A stretch of 64,000 nucleotides of DNA. Source: Aureococcus anophagefferens (taxonomy: Eukaryota > Sar > Pelagophyceae > Pelagomonadales > Pelagomonadaceae). Positions 49,101 through 59,190 of this stretch are shown here, piece after piece; within the stretch, counting starts at the first letter, position 1, and each line of letters begins with the position of its first letter. The notes beneath the pieces are model-generated. The model saw only the letters and a list, made by a program, of their open reading frames with translations. It searched no databases and was not told where the DNA came from. The DNA lies in NCBI RefSeq assembly GCF_000186865.1, contig NW_008705562.1:2304111-2368110 (forward strand). The letters run 5' to 3'. A program made the translations under genes and the position numbers.

Positions 49101-52100
49101 CGGCTTGCTTCGACGGGCTTCCGGTGAAGGGCACGAAGTGGGGCGCGTTGCGGAACGAGTACCCGCCGGCGACCTGGACCGTGGCGACGACGTTTTTGAG
49201 GTAGGCCTTGTTGCCCACGGTGTCGTCGAGCACGAAGATCGTGTCGACGTCGACGCCGTCGCTCCGCGAATAGGCCGCGACGCCGTCGACCTCGCCGTAG
49301 AACGCGTAGGCCGCGTGGTCCGCCGGGTTTCCGACGGGCGAGCCGATCTTGAGCTTGTCGAGCGCGTCCTCGCGCGACGGGATGGCGGCGAAGGCCGCGG
49401 ACTCGACGGCCGTCGCGGGGCAGAGGCACGTGACACCCTGGCGGAGGCAGTCCGAGCCGCAGTCGTCCGCGTCCGCCGTCGGGAACGCGCCTTCCTCCCA
49501 CGGCACGCGGAAGAGGCGGTTCGAGTCGACGTCGAGCCACCAGGCCGTCGGGGTGATTTCGCACGTCGGAACAGAGCAGAGCTCCCAGCGGGTTTCCGCG
49601 CCGTCCGCACTGTAGCACCAGGCGCCGGGTTCGCCGTCCGGGTTGCGGCAGTAGTTGTGGTCGCCGAGGCCCGCGTCCGGGTAGTTCTCGGGCGTGCGCG
49701 AGTGGCCGTTGGGCGTCTGAGAGGTCCACTTCTGGCACGTCTTCCCGAATCTGTTCACGGAGATTGTGCCGCGGTAGTCGCTCTCGTCGGGCCTGGCGGC
49801 GCAGGCCGTCCCGTCGCCGCCGCCGCCGTTGGCGTGGACGACGTTCACCGCGCCGCTGCTCGCGATCTGCACGCCGAGCGCGCAGGCGCCCTCCCGGGGC
49901 AGTGCCGCCGTGCCGTCCCAGAAGGGCGCGCGCGGGTCGGCGCAGAGGCCGTACTGGTCCTCCCAGATCGCGGCTTCCGGGTTCTCGAACCACGCGAGGT
50001 TGACGCACGCGGGCGGCGCGTACTCGTAGACCGCCGTCGCGCCGCGGCGCCGGTCCTCGACGACGGCGACGCGCTTCGTCGCGAACGACGTCGCGGGGAG
50101 CGACTCCGCGAGCGTCACGGTCCGGGGAAACTTGCACGCGCCGTCCGCGTCCGCCGCGCAGAGCGCCGCGTGGAGCGGGTTCGCGGCGTCGAGGACTGGA
50201 GCGTCATCGACGGACGACCCGACGTAGGTGAAGACGGCGCCGGCGTCCGCATGGGGAATGTCGACGCAGAGCGGCGCCCCGTCGCCGACGTAGCCGCCCG
50301 TGAGATCGGACTTGGGGAACGGGTCGCGACGAGAGGCGACGAGTTCGAGGTCGTCGATGAAGTTCTCGTTGCGGAAGGCCTCGACGCCGCCGCGGAGCTT
50401 GGGGACGTCGAAACCCGTCCACGCGCGCGCGCCCGTGAGGATGTCGTCGCCGTCGTAGGTCTCGTAGCCGGTGAACGTGCCGTCGTCGTTCATCTCGCGG
50501 AGGCCGATGGTGAAGAGCTGGAGAAACTCGCGCGCGAAGTTCTCGTCGGGGAACGCGTCGCCGCCTTGGTACTGCTCGGACCCCAGGAACGTCAGGTAGA
50601 CGGCCATCATCGGGCTCGCGGCGATGTCGCGGAGCACGTCGCGCAGGTTGCCGAAGGCGTGCTCGACGAAGATGTCGTAGTACTTCAGCCAGACCTCGAT
50701 CTCCTCGTTCGCTTCCCCGACGCCGTCGACGGCGACGACGTAGATGTGCGAGAGCGCCCAGGCCATGCGCTGGCGGAGCTGGTCCTCGGCGTCTAAGGCG
50801 ATGTTCGTGAAGACCATGCCCTTGCCGTTGCGGCGGTCGTAGCGGACCTCGACGCCGCTCTGGCCGTCGAAGTTCCGGTTGTACCACCAGCTGTACTTGG
50901 CCCCGAGCGTCTCGTCCGCGCCGGCCTCGCCGGCGTCGCAGGTCTCCGTCATGAGCGGCGTCGCGCGCTTGCGGAAGTAGTCGCGGTGCAGCGTCGCCGG
51001 GAGCGCCATCTGCTCCTCGATCCAGCCGCGCTTGTCGCCGCCGAAGTGGTCGACGAGGTCGGCGATGGTGTCCGTCGTGGGTCCGAATGTCGCCGCGCCA
51101 AGGAAGCGACTCGCGGCCGCGCGCGGCTTCTCCGCGGCGCCGCCCTCGAACCCCACGACCCAGAGCCCCTCCGGCAGATCCGCGGCGCAGCCTCCCGCGT
51201 CGCAGGCGACGGCGAGCGGCGCGGGCATGACGCCCTCCCAGGGGAAGCCGCCGTAGCTGCGCGCGACGACGACGTTCTCCGTGTCGTTGTGGTACGCGAG
51301 GTGGAGCACCTGGTGCGCGCCGGACTCGGGCAGCTTGCGGTAGCCCGCGGCGACGGGCTTCGGAAAGCCCTCGTAGGTGACCTCGTTCTCGCGGCGGCCC
51401 GCGGCGGCGCGGCCCGCGACGTAGCCGGAGACGAGCGCGAAGCCGAGCGTGTTGCCCGGCGCGGCGTAGGTCTGCCCGAAGGGGCTCGCGGCCGCGTTGC
51501 CCGCGGCGTAGATCTTGGACGTGCCGACGACCTTCATGTCCTTGTCGGCCTTGGGGCCCATCTTCGTGTCGATGGACCCGAAATTCAGCGGGCGCACGTA
51601 GAGCGCGTCGTTCGCGAAGGGCTGCGTGAGCGGATTGCCTCGCACGTCGTCGGGCGGCGATGTGCCCAGATATACGAACGCGAACTGCCACCAGGCGATG
51701 GACGAGTCGTAGGCCGTCGTCCCCGGCACGCCGCGGCCCATGGGGTCGTCGCCGTCGCCCGCGGCCGCGGCGTTGAAGTCGTCGAGCGTCGCGCGGAGGT
51801 TCGCGCCAAAGTCCGCGTGGAGCGCGTCGTAGGAGAACCAGGACGCGGCCTCGACGTCGGCCGCCGCGAAGGAGACGTTCGTCGCGACCGTGTCCGGCGA
51901 GTCGATGAGGTAGGAATACGTCGCCTTGGCGGCGTCGCCATAGACGAGGAAGAGCTGGGACGAGTCGGCCGCGTCCCTCACCGTGCTCTCGCCGTCGTCG
52001 TCGACGACGCGGTCGACGTGGAACTCGCCGCGCTGGTTGTAGGAGAGGGCTTCGTTGTAGACGCGACGACCGAGGCGGTCGACGACGAAGAAGTCGCCGC

Positions 52101-53461
52101 CGGGCTGGCCGTACCAGAGGAACCAGATCGTGTTCGCGCCCGTCGCGTCGACCTCGTACATCCAGCTGTTGCCCTTGTTGACGACGGCGACGCCCGGCAG
52201 GTCCTCGAGCGCGTCGAGGGCCGCGCCTTTCGAGTCGGGCGACGCGCACGTGCCGACGACTTCCGCCTCGAGGCCGTGGTTGTTCTTGGCGGCGCCGAGG
52301 CCGCGGATCTTGCCGCCCGTCGCGAAGACGACGCCGCGCGCCGCCTCGACGACGACGCCCGGCCCGCCGCCGAGGGACGACGCGGTGACGACGACGGAGC
52401 CGTCGGCGCGCTCCTCGACGCGGTCGGCGACGTAGCCCTCGAGCGTGCGGTCCGCGCCCGCGGCCACCTGGAGCGCGGGCAGCAGCTCCGCGCCGGCGAG
52501 GGCCGCGCCGTCGCGCGACGCGCGCAGCACGCGGCCGCGCGGGAGCCGGTTGCGCGGGTACGTGTCGGCGCCGTAGTAGTCCGGGAAGGCTTGTCCCTCC
52601 ATGTCGTACTGGAGCGTCCAGTTGAAGACGTGCGCGTCCTGGAGGGAGCGCATGGCGTCCGGCGCGTGGGTCCAGAAGGTCCGGAGGCCCTCCTCGGCCC
52701 AGGCCGGCGCGCCGCCGAAGGGGTAGGCGATCTGGGACGCGTGGGCGACGAAGTCGTCCTGCGGGTCCGCGCCGTCGTCGTTGAGGATGTTGTTCGGAAT
52801 CCAGAGCCAACCGCCAGAGTAGGCCGTCGTGACGTCCGCGAGGCTCGCGGCGAGGACCGTGACCTACCAAGTGCGTCGGTAACGATTTTTTTTCGTTTTC
52901 CCGGTCGAAAGCTCTCGAAAATCATCACGGCCGCAGGACGCTGACCGTGACTTGCGCCGCGGGGTCCTCCTCGCGCGCGGCCCAGGCCGCCGCGGCGCCC
53001 GCGAGGCCCGCGCCGACGACGAGCACGTCCGTCTCGTAGACCGCCGCGGCGGGCGACGGCGCGGCCGTCGCGGGCGTCGGCGCGGCCGAGCCTTCGGCCG
53101 TGAGGGTGCAGGGCTCCGCGATGGTCACGGGGCCGTAGCCGCGGGCGAAGCCCGCCTTGAGCGTGAGCTCGCCGGACGCCGGCGCCGCGAGCGACGCCGC
53201 CGTCGCGGCGGAGTGGCGCCGGCCGCCGCAGGAGCCGCCGGCGAAGGCGCCGGGCTGGGACGCCTCGAGGAGCCAGAGCGACCCGGCGGGCGCCGCGAGC
53301 GTGACGTCGAGCGCCTCGCCGGGCGCGAACGTGCCGCCGCACTGGAGCGGCGAGCCGTCGGCCCGCGTGATGACGAAGTCGGCGAAGTTGAAGGCCGATT
53401 CCGCCTCGGCGGGCAGGCCGGCCATGAGGATGGACCTGTGAGCAGTATGCGTCCGGGGCAT
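43154..53461 (-). CDS. giant surface protein: Reeler-like, FAD oxidoreductase, DUF1800, kringles, DUF1501, ShK-like
   Basis: Five exons (53461-52952, 52863-46850, 46774-46185, 46129-45126, 45046-43154) sum to 10,011 nt, exactly 3,336 codons plus stop. Order: strand-rich Reeler-like domain (about 15-130); FAD-binding oxidoreductase (DVLVVGAGLAGAAAAW at about 141 to 650, closing with AAGNAAASPFGQTYAAPGNT); DUF1800 from about 750, interrupted by kringle 1 (about 1190-1270, DYRGTI...NYCRNPDGEPGAWCY); rest of DUF1800 (HPNVAPFVAKLLLQRF); kringle 2 (about 1640-1720); DUF1501 (about 1800-2200, VVLLFLNGGADSYTML, TMSDFGRTLTWNGAGTDHGW). Then Thr/Pro-rich linkers, three copies of a WVPR/GCGGC/NGNY module with a PAN-like insert, and two ShK-like Cys domains. 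Secreted or cell-surface; no clear signal peptide in exon 1, so an upstream exon is likely. Enzymatic role unknown. Confidence 0.8.
45047..45125 (-). mobile_element. family 3 introner (79-bp intron)
   Basis: Core starts CAGCGTCCTGTGGCCGTGAC and ends GCTTGGTAG. Flanking repeats GCGCGGCG / GTGCCGCG are 6/8. Excision gives MDIW|VPRSYAHA; sister modules read MSLWVPRDYEHA and FDLWVPRNIEHA without an intron, which supports the GC donor. Confidence 0.85.
46130..46184 (-). other. 55-bp intron, possibly a decayed family 3 introner
   Basis: Excision rejoins ENGCGG|CQRVAMNS, matching the sister modules DGCGGCTRV and DGCGGCRDH. The interior begins CCAGCGTCCGACGAG, like family 3, and ends CTTTTAG. Flanking repeats are not preserved. 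Confidence 0.7.
46775..46849 (-). mobile_element. family 3 introner (75-bp intron, no in-frame stop)
   Basis: GTCGATGC (left) and GTCGACGC (right) are 7/8 direct repeats. Core starts CAGCGTCCTGTGGGCACGA and ends GCGTAG. The length is a multiple of three with no stop, so unspliced reading is open; homology with DUF1501 favours removal (RIIPSTPWESMW). Confidence 0.8.
52864..52951 (-). mobile_element. family 3 introner (88-bp intron)
   Basis: GTCACGGT is repeated exactly at both ends (52944-52951 and 52856-52863). Core starts CAGCGTCCTGCGGCCGTGAT and ends CACTTGGTAG. Excision gives DPAAQ|VTVLAASLAD, the second strand of the FAD-binding fold. Confidence 0.9.
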
Positions 53462-53951
53462 CTTGGATTTGATTAATTTCGTATTCTACACTCTCTAGCC
53501 CGTACATCACAATGAAGGCGCGCGGCTCCGATTCGATGGCGGCTCGGGTTCAACGACGTGCGAACGATCCCCCGCGCGCGCGATTCGATTGAAACTGGAC
53601 GCCGCTCACTTGCCCGACAGCCAATTCTTGTCCGCATTGGACCTTGGAGGGATGGGCGATACCCTTGCCCGCGAGGGCCGCGATCAGAATGCGCTTGACT
53701 GTCATCGTTCGTCGAGGGGGCGGCTCGTGGTTCGAGCCGCTTGCTGTTGTGGTCGTGTCGTGTAGACGCTTTGCTTGGTGCCGGTTATACCAGCGTTGCT
53801 GTGTGCCGAATGAACGGCTTGCTGTTGACGCGCGCGGGGCGTCTCCTGTGTCTGGAAGACTCAACGAGGAAGTTGCCCGGCGCGCGCGAGTTCAGGTTGC
53901 GGTGTTGCAGTCCCTTGCGTGCTCAAGGAGCCATGCAGGGTCGGCAATGGG
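53462..53951. other. intergenic; possible upstream signal-peptide exon
   Basis: On the minus strand an ATG near 53705 opens MTVKRILIAALAGKGIAHPS, which looks like a signal peptide and could be a first exon of the giant gene (CACAG|GTCC near 53437 would be an acceptor). I could not find a donor giving the right phase, so it is not joined. Confidence 0.3.
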
Positions 53952-55193
53952 TCAGTAGGCGTCGCGATCATACCCCGGCGCCCACTTCTCGCGGTCGACG
54001 CAGCGCTCGCGAAGTCCGACGAGCCCGCCGCGATCGCCCCGCAGCTCCTCCGCCGCGTCCCACGCCTCCAGGACGGCCGCCGGCTTGTCGCACAACGCGG
54101 GCTCGTCCCAGAAGCTGATCGATTCGTTGCCGAATGCCCCGCCGTGGGACACCTCCCACTCGACCGAAAGCACGCCGCGCGAGGCGTCGTCCTCCGCCAG
54201 CGCGAACGTCGCGCGCCCGAGGTCGGTAGCCAGCGTGGCGGGGGCGAACGTCGCGTCGCAGTCGTCCTCCGTCGTCGGCTTCCGCCCGGTCATAAAATAT
54301 TTTTCGTAGTAGGCGTCCGGCCGCTTCAGTTTCTTGAAGCGGCCCTGCGACAGGTAGGGGTCGCCGCCCGTCTCGCAGAAAGTCAGGTCGTAGTAGCGCG
54401 GCAGGTGCCGCCACGACTCCGGCAGCGACGTCGCCGCGAGCGCCAGCTCGGCGACCGTGAAGTACGCGCCGCGGGCGTGCCGGGGAGACGCGAAGGTCCG
54501 CTCCGCGGGCGGGAGCGCGAAGGTGCCCCGCTCCGCGTGCTCGTAGCTCGTCTCGAGCATCCGGCGCGCGTCGCCGCCCATGGACACGTCGCGCTCGACG
54601 CCGACCGTGGATCGCACGGTGAGCGTCGAGCACCCCACGAGCCCCGGGAACGTGGCCTCCCAGGGGAAGAGTGGGGAGTAAAGCGCGTCCGGCGGGCCGT
54701 CGCAGCCGTAGATTTCCGAGAGGTGGTAGGCCTCCGGCGCCTCCGCGAGGAGCGTCAGCGACCGGCCGACGTCCGTGAGGCCCGCGCGGCCGGAGAGCGC
54801 CTCCCGGAGGGCCTTCTTGAGCGCGCCCGGGATCAGTGGCGGATTCGGGAAGGGGCCGTCGAACCCTTCGGCGGATTCGCGAAGAGGCCCGGCGGCCAGG
54901 AACGCGTCGTCGCTCGCGGCGACGACCGCGGGGTCCTTGGGGTCCCGCAGACCGCGCGCGAGCGCGTAGACGTCGCGGACGACATCGCGAGGCACGCCCT
55001 TCCTCATGAGCAGGACGCCCACCTCCGCCGTCGCCCGCGCGCACGGCATCTCGAGGCGCGGCAACGCGCGGCGAAGCCGCAGGCATCGCCGTGCGTGGAC
55101 GTCGCCAAGGATGCTTCTCGGCTGCTCCTCGTACAGGTCTCGTGGCGGTGCCGTCGCTCTTCCGGCTTCGGCGTCTTCGTGCGTGCGCTTCAT
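53952..55193 (-). CDS. unrecognised protein of 413 aa
   Basis: Starts MKRTHEDAEAGRATAPPRDL at ATG 55193. The body is balanced in composition: VGVLLMRKGVPRDVVRDVYA, GPPDALYSPLFPWEATFPGL, RGAYFTVAELALAATSLPES, WRHLPRYYDLTFCETGGDPY. It looks globular and intracellular with no signal peptide or span. I recognise no family motif. It is convergent with nothing; the next gene upstream is divergent (291 bp). Confidence is in the gene being real, not in any function. Confidence 0.6.
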   Translation of the reverse strand: MKRTHEDAEAGRATAPPRDLYEEQPRSILGDVHARRCLRLRRALPRLEMPCARATAEVGVLLMRKGVPRDVVRDVYALARGLRDPKDPAVVAASDDAFLAAGPLRESAEGFDGPFPNPPLIPGALKKALREALSGRAGLTDVGRSLTLLAEAPEAYHLSEIYGCDGPPDALYSPLFPWEATFPGLVGCSTLTVRSTVGVERDVSMGGDARRMLETSYEHAERGTFALPPAERTFASPRHARGAYFTVAELALAATSLPESWRHLPRYYDLTFCETGGDPYLSQGRFKKLKRPDAYYEKYFMTGRKPTTEDDCDATFAPATLATDLGRATFALAEDDASRGVLSVEWEVSHGGAFGNESISFWDEPALCDKPAAVLEAWDAAEELRGDRGGLVGLRERCVDREKWAPGYDRDAY

Positions 55194-55484
55194 GAGAAAC
55201 GGTAAGCTGCAGCGTGGGTCGCGAGCCCGTGGTATACCGGTAGCAAAGTGTTTTCGAGGGCAAGCGATGGCACTTGCAAAATGCGCCGCTCGCCTACTAT
55301 TGTAGCGCGGACGCCGAGAGGATGCTTCAACACAGCTTCACAATACAGCTGTACCTCTTTTTCAATAAGCAGCCCGCGGTTTTTGCTTCTTGTCGCCTGA
55401 ATTATTTCGCCTCGTCGTACGTCCCGCGGCGCGCGCCGTCCGGCACCTCCGCGACTCGGCTCGCGCCCTTGCGCGCCCACCTTC

Positions 55485-56050
55485 ATGCGCGCCCTCCTGC
55501 GCGCCGTCGCGATCGCGCTCGCCTCAACGCGATCGCGCGCGCTGGAGCCGCGGCGCTCCGGGCGGCAGGAGCCCGTCGCGCCGAGCGCCGAGGTCTGCGT
55601 CGACGAGCGGGGCAACGAAGTGCCCTGCGCCGCGGCCGGGCGGGGGGCCTACGGCACGAGCCTGCAGGACCAGTTCACGGAGGCGATCCGCCGCGCGCGG
55701 CGGCTGAAGGGCCTCGACGGCGGCGGCGACGCCGCGTCGCTCACGCGGCGGAAGAAGGACGAGCGCAAGGCCGCCATGGCGGCGAAGCGGCGCGCGGCGG
55801 CGGGTCCGTCGGCGGCGCCGGAGAAGCCCGCGCCGACCTTCAGCCCGGGCTGCGCGGACAAGCCTGCGACCGCCGCGCGCGCCAGGCCGCGCGGCGCGCG
55901 GCGCACGCGGAGGAGGTCGCGGCGCGGCCCCGGGCCTACGCCGCGGGCGCGGACCTCGCCGCCGCGCTCGACGCGGACCTCGCCGCCGGCGCGGCCCTGA
56001 GCGGGCCCCGCGCGGCCGCGCCGTCCGCGGCCATCCCCGTGCGCTCGCCG
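55485..56050 (+). CDS. secreted or plastid protein, broken by the assembly gap
   Basis: ATG 55485 opens a leader (MRALLRAVAIALASTRSRAL), then VCVDERGNEVPCAAAGRGAY, TSLQDQFTEAIRRARRLKGL and a Lys/Arg-rich helix. Near 55850-55910 the coding signal moves to another frame (AARRAAHAEEVAARPRAYAA, then GADLAAALDADLAAGAAL) and runs into the run of Ns. A 32-bp GC-AG intron (GCGGACAAG...CGCCAG) would join the frames but is very short; a sequencing indel is as likely. Family not recognised. The 3' end is missing. Confidence 0.5.
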
Positions 56051-56189
56051 NNNNNNNNNNNNNNNNNNNNNNNNNNNNNNNNNNNNNNNNNNNNNNNNNN
56101 NNNNNNNNNNNNNNNNNNNNNNNNNNNNNNNNNNNNNNNNNNNNNNNNNNNNNNNNNNNNNNNNNNNNNNNNNNNNNNNNNNNNNNNNN
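56051..56189. other. assembly gap (139 Ns)
   Basis: A run of unknown bases. The true length and content are unknown; the 3' end of the plus-strand gene lies inside or beyond it. Confidence 1.
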
Positions 56190-56215
56190 TTGATGCTTTA
56201 CTTGGACACACAGTT

Positions 56216-56810
56216 CTAGTTGCCGCCCTTGATGCGCGCGACGGCCGCGGCCTTGCGCGCCTCGATGGCCTCGATCTCCGCGCGGACGCGCTCGGGCGTG
56301 CGCGCCTGCTCGCCGTTGCCGCCGACCTTGTCGAATCGCGCGAGGATCTTCTTGCTGCGCTCGTCCCCGGTCTTGGCGTCGTCGAACTTGCCGAACCAGC
56401 CGAGCTCGTACTGCGACTGGCGGCTGTATTGCGCGCTGTTCGTCAGGACGGGCCCGGTGGGCTTCGGCGCCGCCTTGGGCGGCGCCTTCTTCGCTGGCGC
56501 CTTCTTCACCGGCGCCTTTTTCGCGGGCGCGTCGCCGTCGGCCGCGGCGGCGACGGGCGCCTTCTTCGCCGCCGGCGCCTTCTTGGCCGGCGGCGCTTCG
56601 GCGGCTGGGGCGTCGTCGCCTACCGAGGGTGACAGGGTTTTTCTCGAGTATTGCGCGAAAAAGCACTCGTGTGGCTCGACGCTGGTCGTCGCCGGCGGCG
56701 AGGATCTGGGAAGTGACGCGCCGAGCACCGAGGCTGCTGCGACCGATCGCCGGCGCGAAGGCCGTAGTTGCGGAGGTGATGAGCAGTGCGAGGAGAGCGC
56801 AGCGCGTCAT
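56216..56810 (-). CDS. small plastid-targeted Lys/Ala/Pro-rich protein
   Basis: Two exons (56810-56693, 56619-56216) close to 173 aa. Leader MTRCALLALLITSATTAFAP with the TTA-FAPA plastid cleavage motif. The mature part has an Ala/Lys/Pro repeat (APAKKAPVKKAPAKKAPPKA), then a conserved-looking tail with QYSRQSQYELGWFGKFDDAK, TGDERSKKILARFDKVGGNG and a final helix (VRAEIEAIEARKAAAVARIK). Family not recognised. The intron is a family 3 introner right after the leader. Confidence 0.65.
56620..56692 (-). mobile_element. family 3 introner (73-bp intron)
   Basis: GCGACGAC is repeated exactly at both ends (56685-56692 and 56612-56619). Core starts CAGCGTCGAGCCACACG, contains ACTCGAGAAAAACC, and ends CTCGGTAG. 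Excision gives QILAAG|DDAPAAEA. Confidence 0.85.
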
Positions 56811-57003
56811 TTTGCAAGCCAACGAGGGAGGTGCTTGACGATCCGAGAGTACAGCTCACACATCGATGTGCACGTGCGAGCCGTAGTTTGCCGCAAGTTT
56901 CCCTCAGATCGACGCGAGGCAGGGCCTCTTAAAAAAAGACGCGCGCGAACGCGGACGCGAACGCGACGGCGCGGGGGCGGTGTGTGTGTGCAGGGGATGG
57001 CGC

Positions 57004-58673
57004 TCAGAGCGCGAGGTAGGCGACGGCCGCCGCGAGCGCGGCGACGGCGACGGCGGCCGCGACGGGCGCGCGCGGCGCCGCGACCGCGGCCGCGGGCGCC
57101 TCGGGCGTCGGCGCGCGCGCGGCCGGCGCCGGCGGCGCGAAGGCGTCGAGCAGGGAGGCCTTGGACGACGGCGACTTGGCGAGCGGCGCGCGGATCGTCT
57201 CCGAGGGGTCCTCCGGCAGCGCGGGCAGCGCCGGCGGCGCGTCGAGCCGCGCGACGTAGTTCGGCGAGTTGTGGGGCACGGCGGAGACGCGTGCGAGGGA
57301 CCCCGTCTCCAGATTGCGCTCCAGCACGACGAGCTCGTTCGTGTCCTGGTTGCCCAGCACGACGTGGCGGTCGAGCACCGCGAAGTTCCGGGGGCACTTG
57401 CCGCCCGTCGGGTGGCAGTGCGCGAGCTCGAGCGCCACCTGGCCCGCCGCGTCGAAGGACACCTTGAAGACGGCGAGCGAGTCGTGGCCCCGGTTCCCGA
57501 CGAAGAGCCAGTCGCCCGCGGCGTCGAGGCGGATCTCGCTCGAGTGGCTCTTGGCCTTCCAGATGCCGTTGACGCAGTGGTGCGCGTTGTCGTAGCCCGC
57601 CGGCAGCGTCGACTGGGGCCCGCAGGGGGCGAGCCGGAGCACGGCGTCGTCGTCCGTCTCGGATTTGACGCCGCGCTTCGTCGCGTTCGCCAAATCGACC
57701 GTGAAGCAGGACACCGTCGACGCGAGCTCGTTCACCAGGAACGCGGCCTTCCGCGTCGGGTGGAAGACGACGTGGCGCGGGCCGCCGCCGCGGGCGAGGC
57801 GCGTCGAGCCGAGGCAGGCCATCTTGCCGACGGCCTCGTCCATCTCGTAGTGGTAGACCGCGTCCTCGCCGAGGTCGACGACGAAGTGGAAATTCTTCTC
57901 GTAGGGCTCGGTGACGCAGCAGTGCGCGTGGGGCCAGCGCTGGCGGTAGGTCCAGTGCTCCTCGCGGCTCGGCTTCGTCGACACGCAGTAGGACGAGGGC
58001 TGGTCGCAGCGCGGGGCGACGGGCTGGAGGGATCCGTCCTTGGCCGCGCGCTGCAACGCGTTCCCCGGCGGCAGAAAGTGCGCGTCCGCGCACGCGCCGA
58101 TGGCCGCGCCCTCGATGGGGAGCACGCAGACCGACGCCTCCCAGTAGTTCGTGAGCCGCAGCCAGCGGCCCGACTTGTCCACGGCGAGGTAGCACGTCGA
58201 CTTGCCCTTGGCGGTCGCCTCGTCGACGACGCGGAGGCTCACGCCGTCGGCGGCGTCGCGCGCGAGGCGCAGCGAGTAGACGGACCCGTCCTCGTCGATG
58301 CGCTCCGTCGACGCGTAGACGACGTCCTTCTCCGTCGGGTGCTGCAGGATGAAGGCCGGGTTCGGGCCTAGGGGAGTTTCGGTCTCGAGCCGGCGGGGCG
58401 GGTCGCGCGGGGACGCGGGCGCCGCGCCGACGTCGGCGCCGCCCGCGGGCTTCAGGGACCCCGTCGCGTGGTCCAGCCAGAAGCACCTAAGGTGGGGAAC
58501 CGAGTGTGGTGCGCGGTTTCGCTGCGGTTTCGCCGAATCGGGTCCGCAGAACATTTAAGAACATTTAGTGACGCCGCGGCTCACGTGATGCCCTGGTCAT
58601 TCTCCGCGCCCTTCGGCGTATGCGCGAGGATGTCGGTGTCGGTGTAGGAGCTTACGGCGATGAGAGAGGTCAT
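57004..58673 (-). CDS. lactonase-type seven-bladed propeller with C-terminal membrane anchor
   Basis: Two exons (58673-58585, 58486-57004) close to 523 aa. Exon 1 supplies the usual first strand (MTSLIAVSSYTDTDILAHTP) and exon 2 continues TCFWLDHATGSL. Family motifs: GPNPAFILQHPTEKDVVYAS, the HAHC metal-site-like WPHAHCCVTEP, GGGPRHVVFHPTRKAAFLVN and VGNRGHDSLAVFKVSFDAAG, HCHPTGGKCPRNFAVL. Members include 6-phosphogluconolactonases and muconate-type lactonases; substrate unknown. The last 25 residues (APVAAAVAVAALAAAVAYLA) form a tail anchor, unusual for the family. The intron has a canonical GTGAGC donor. Confidence 0.82.
58487..58584 (-). other. 98-bp canonical GT-AG intron
   Basis: Exon ATCAC|GTGAGCC to CACCTTAG|GTGCTTC, phase 2. 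Contains AAATGTTCT twice. No flanking repeat; a conventional intron by contrast with the introners. Confidence 0.75.
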
Positions 58674-59190
58674 GGTTGGGCGCGCGGGTCGCAGTTCTCC
58701 GTACAGCGGCAAAGTCTGCTGTTCTTTGGAGAAGTTTAGAGCCGAGTTTACGCACTGCAAGATTTTCCAAGAACGCGACAATATCGGCTTCATCCAGGCG
58801 CGCGCGTGCTTCTGCCGCGAAGAGCTTCCATCTTACGGGGCGGCAGCGTCGCGGTCGCGTGGCGGAGGTGTAGCAGGCTGTTTCGGGCAGAGTCCTGCGG
58901 CAATTTCCGGGAAAATCTGTGCTAAAGAGCAGCAGAAAAGGGGCACGAGTACTCTGGTCCGCTAAGCCCGCGGCCACGCGCCTGGTCGGCCCAAAACGAC
59001 CGGACGAGGCTACAATAGTATGGCCGGGTGCGTCGCTGCGCTAGCGCTCGCCAATTACCACAGGCACGCGGAGGCGTACGCGGCAGGACGCCGGCATCTC
59101 GTGAGCATGCAGCATTGAAGAATCGGAGCAACCTCTGCATGCGCGCCAGCACCAAAGCTTGGCATGCGGATGCGCTGAACCTCGGGACGA
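58674..59190. other. intergenic, no gene seen
   Basis: Divergent promoter region between the lactonase and SDR-FHA-Kelch genes. Lower GC. Short open frames overlap on both strands without motifs. Confidence 0.5.

Noticed and set aside
45994..50796. 1,600-codon plus-strand open frame
   Set aside because: Antisense to the DUF1800/DUF1501 region; Arg/Val/Asp-biased with no recognisable domain.
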